DNA of 5,203 bases from Cyanobacteria bacterium T3Sed10_344R1 (GTDB lineage Bacteria > Cyanobacteriota > Cyanobacteriia > Phormidesmidales > Phormidesmidaceae): contig PXDR01000229.1 of the NCBI GenBank assembly GCA_003566335.1, forward strand, positions 1 to 5,203, given 5' to 3'. The translations under genes and the position numbers were made by a program. Shown here in pieces: positions 4,835 to 5,203 of this stretch; the stretch's first letter is position 1; each line of letters starts with the position of its first letter. The notes below the pieces were generated by a model. That model saw nothing but the letters and a program-made list of their open reading frames with translations, made no database searches and was not told where the DNA came from.

Positions 4835-5203
4835 ATGACAGTTGACATTGACAAACTAGCCCTGGCCACCGAGAAGGGGGCGACGGAGTGGTTGCGGAAG
4901 TTCATCCGGGATTACCTCAAACAGCTCGTCCTGGGGGAGATTAGCCCCTCTGCGTTCGCGGCTGAGTTAGAGGATGAGTTTGCTTCTCGGATGCTCGATA
5001 CCCCTAAGAAGCAGAAAAACTACCGTTCTAATGTGGTGCAGGCGTTGAAGGTGTTTGATCAGCAGCATCCAGCCATTCCACTGGTGGCGCTCTCTACTGA
5101 TCAGTATCGACGCTTGAATGACCAGCAGCGGGAGCGCATTGCTGACCGGGAAACTCGCTTTATCTCTAGTGATGAGGCTGAACTCATCGTGGAGCGGGCA
5201 ACC
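4835..5203 (+). CDS. 5' part of a gene, tentatively telomere-resolvase (protelomerase)-like
   Basis: An ATG at 4835 opens a frame with no stop up to the window end (123 codons), so the gene is partial. The visible part is soluble, charged and helix-rich: EWLRKFIRDYLKQLVLGEIS (18-37), then ELEDEFASRMLDTPKKQKNY (45-64), then VVQALKVFDQQHP and the arginine-rich QRERIADRETRF, ending in SDEAELIVERAT. From memory this layout (a helical N-core with 'K.YRs.v..al..fd..hP' and 'reRi..Re.rfIs..eA..iv..A') resembles proteins annotated as protelomerase/telomere resolvase in cyanobacteria, a branch of the tyrosine-recombinase superfamily. Catalytic residues would lie beyond the window, so this cannot be confirmed. 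No Shine-Dalgarno site is visible. The adjacent inverted repeat may be its operator or binding site. A DNA-binding or integrase-like protein of another kind is the main alternative. Confidence 0.5.
   Translation, partial: MTVDIDKLALATEKGATEWLRKFIRDYLKQLVLGEISPSAFAAELEDEFASRMLDTPKKQKNYRSNVVQALKVFDQQHPAIPLVALSTDQYRRLNDQQRERIADRETRFISSDEAELIVERAT

Noticed and set aside
1..5203. CRISPR array, tRNA or rRNA genes, insertion-sequence ends
   Set aside because: No regularly spaced repeats, no tRNA-like cloverleaf segments, no rRNA signatures and no transposase reading frame or terminal repeats were seen.

Overview
The window looks cyanobacterial. Two copies of the HIP1 octamer GCGATCGC lie inside the potassium genes, and the gene families (split TrkA/RCK proteins with TrkH, MntA-HepT, a DUF433 protein) fit a cyanobacterial chromosome or large plasmid. 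This assignment is inference from content, not from a database match.

Left half (1-3263, plus strand): a potassium-uptake locus. An AT-rich stretch with two small inverted repeats leads to a short stand-alone protein that resembles only the C-terminal ligand-binding half (RCK_C / TrkA_C) of a potassium-channel regulator. After a 285-base leader containing a 9-bp hairpin come three tightly packed genes. The first is a 142-aa protein with only the nucleotide-binding half (RCK_N) and an intact GxGxxG motif. The second is a 220-aa RCK_N-RCK_C protein whose glycine motif is eroded. The third is a 496-aa TrkH-type potassium translocase with all four selectivity-filter glycines. The stop/start overlap (ATGA) and the zero-base junction indicate one operon, in which the two RCK proteins would form the cytoplasmic gating ring under the TrkH pore.

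Middle (3264-3726): decayed DNA. On the minus strand there is a recognisable C-terminal remnant of a large DNA methyltransferase/restriction-modification enzyme. It is cut off at the front and interrupted by an in-frame stop.

Right half (3727-4728, minus strand): a compact toxin-antitoxin cluster in the order DUF433 protein, mntA, hepT. MntA (minimal nucleotidyltransferase antitoxin) and HepT (HEPN toxin) overlap by ATGA and keep all hallmark residues. The DUF433 protein lies 37 bases upstream and lacks its usual PIN-like partner here.

Right edge (4729-5203): a divergent intergenic region with a perfect 11-bp inverted repeat separates the cluster from a plus-strand gene that runs off the window. 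Its first 123 residues tentatively resemble the N-terminal part of telomere-resolvase (protelomerase)-like proteins of cyanobacteria. This is the least certain and perhaps most interesting call. From 3264 onward the region reads as an accessory or defence patch next to a housekeeping ion-transport operon.
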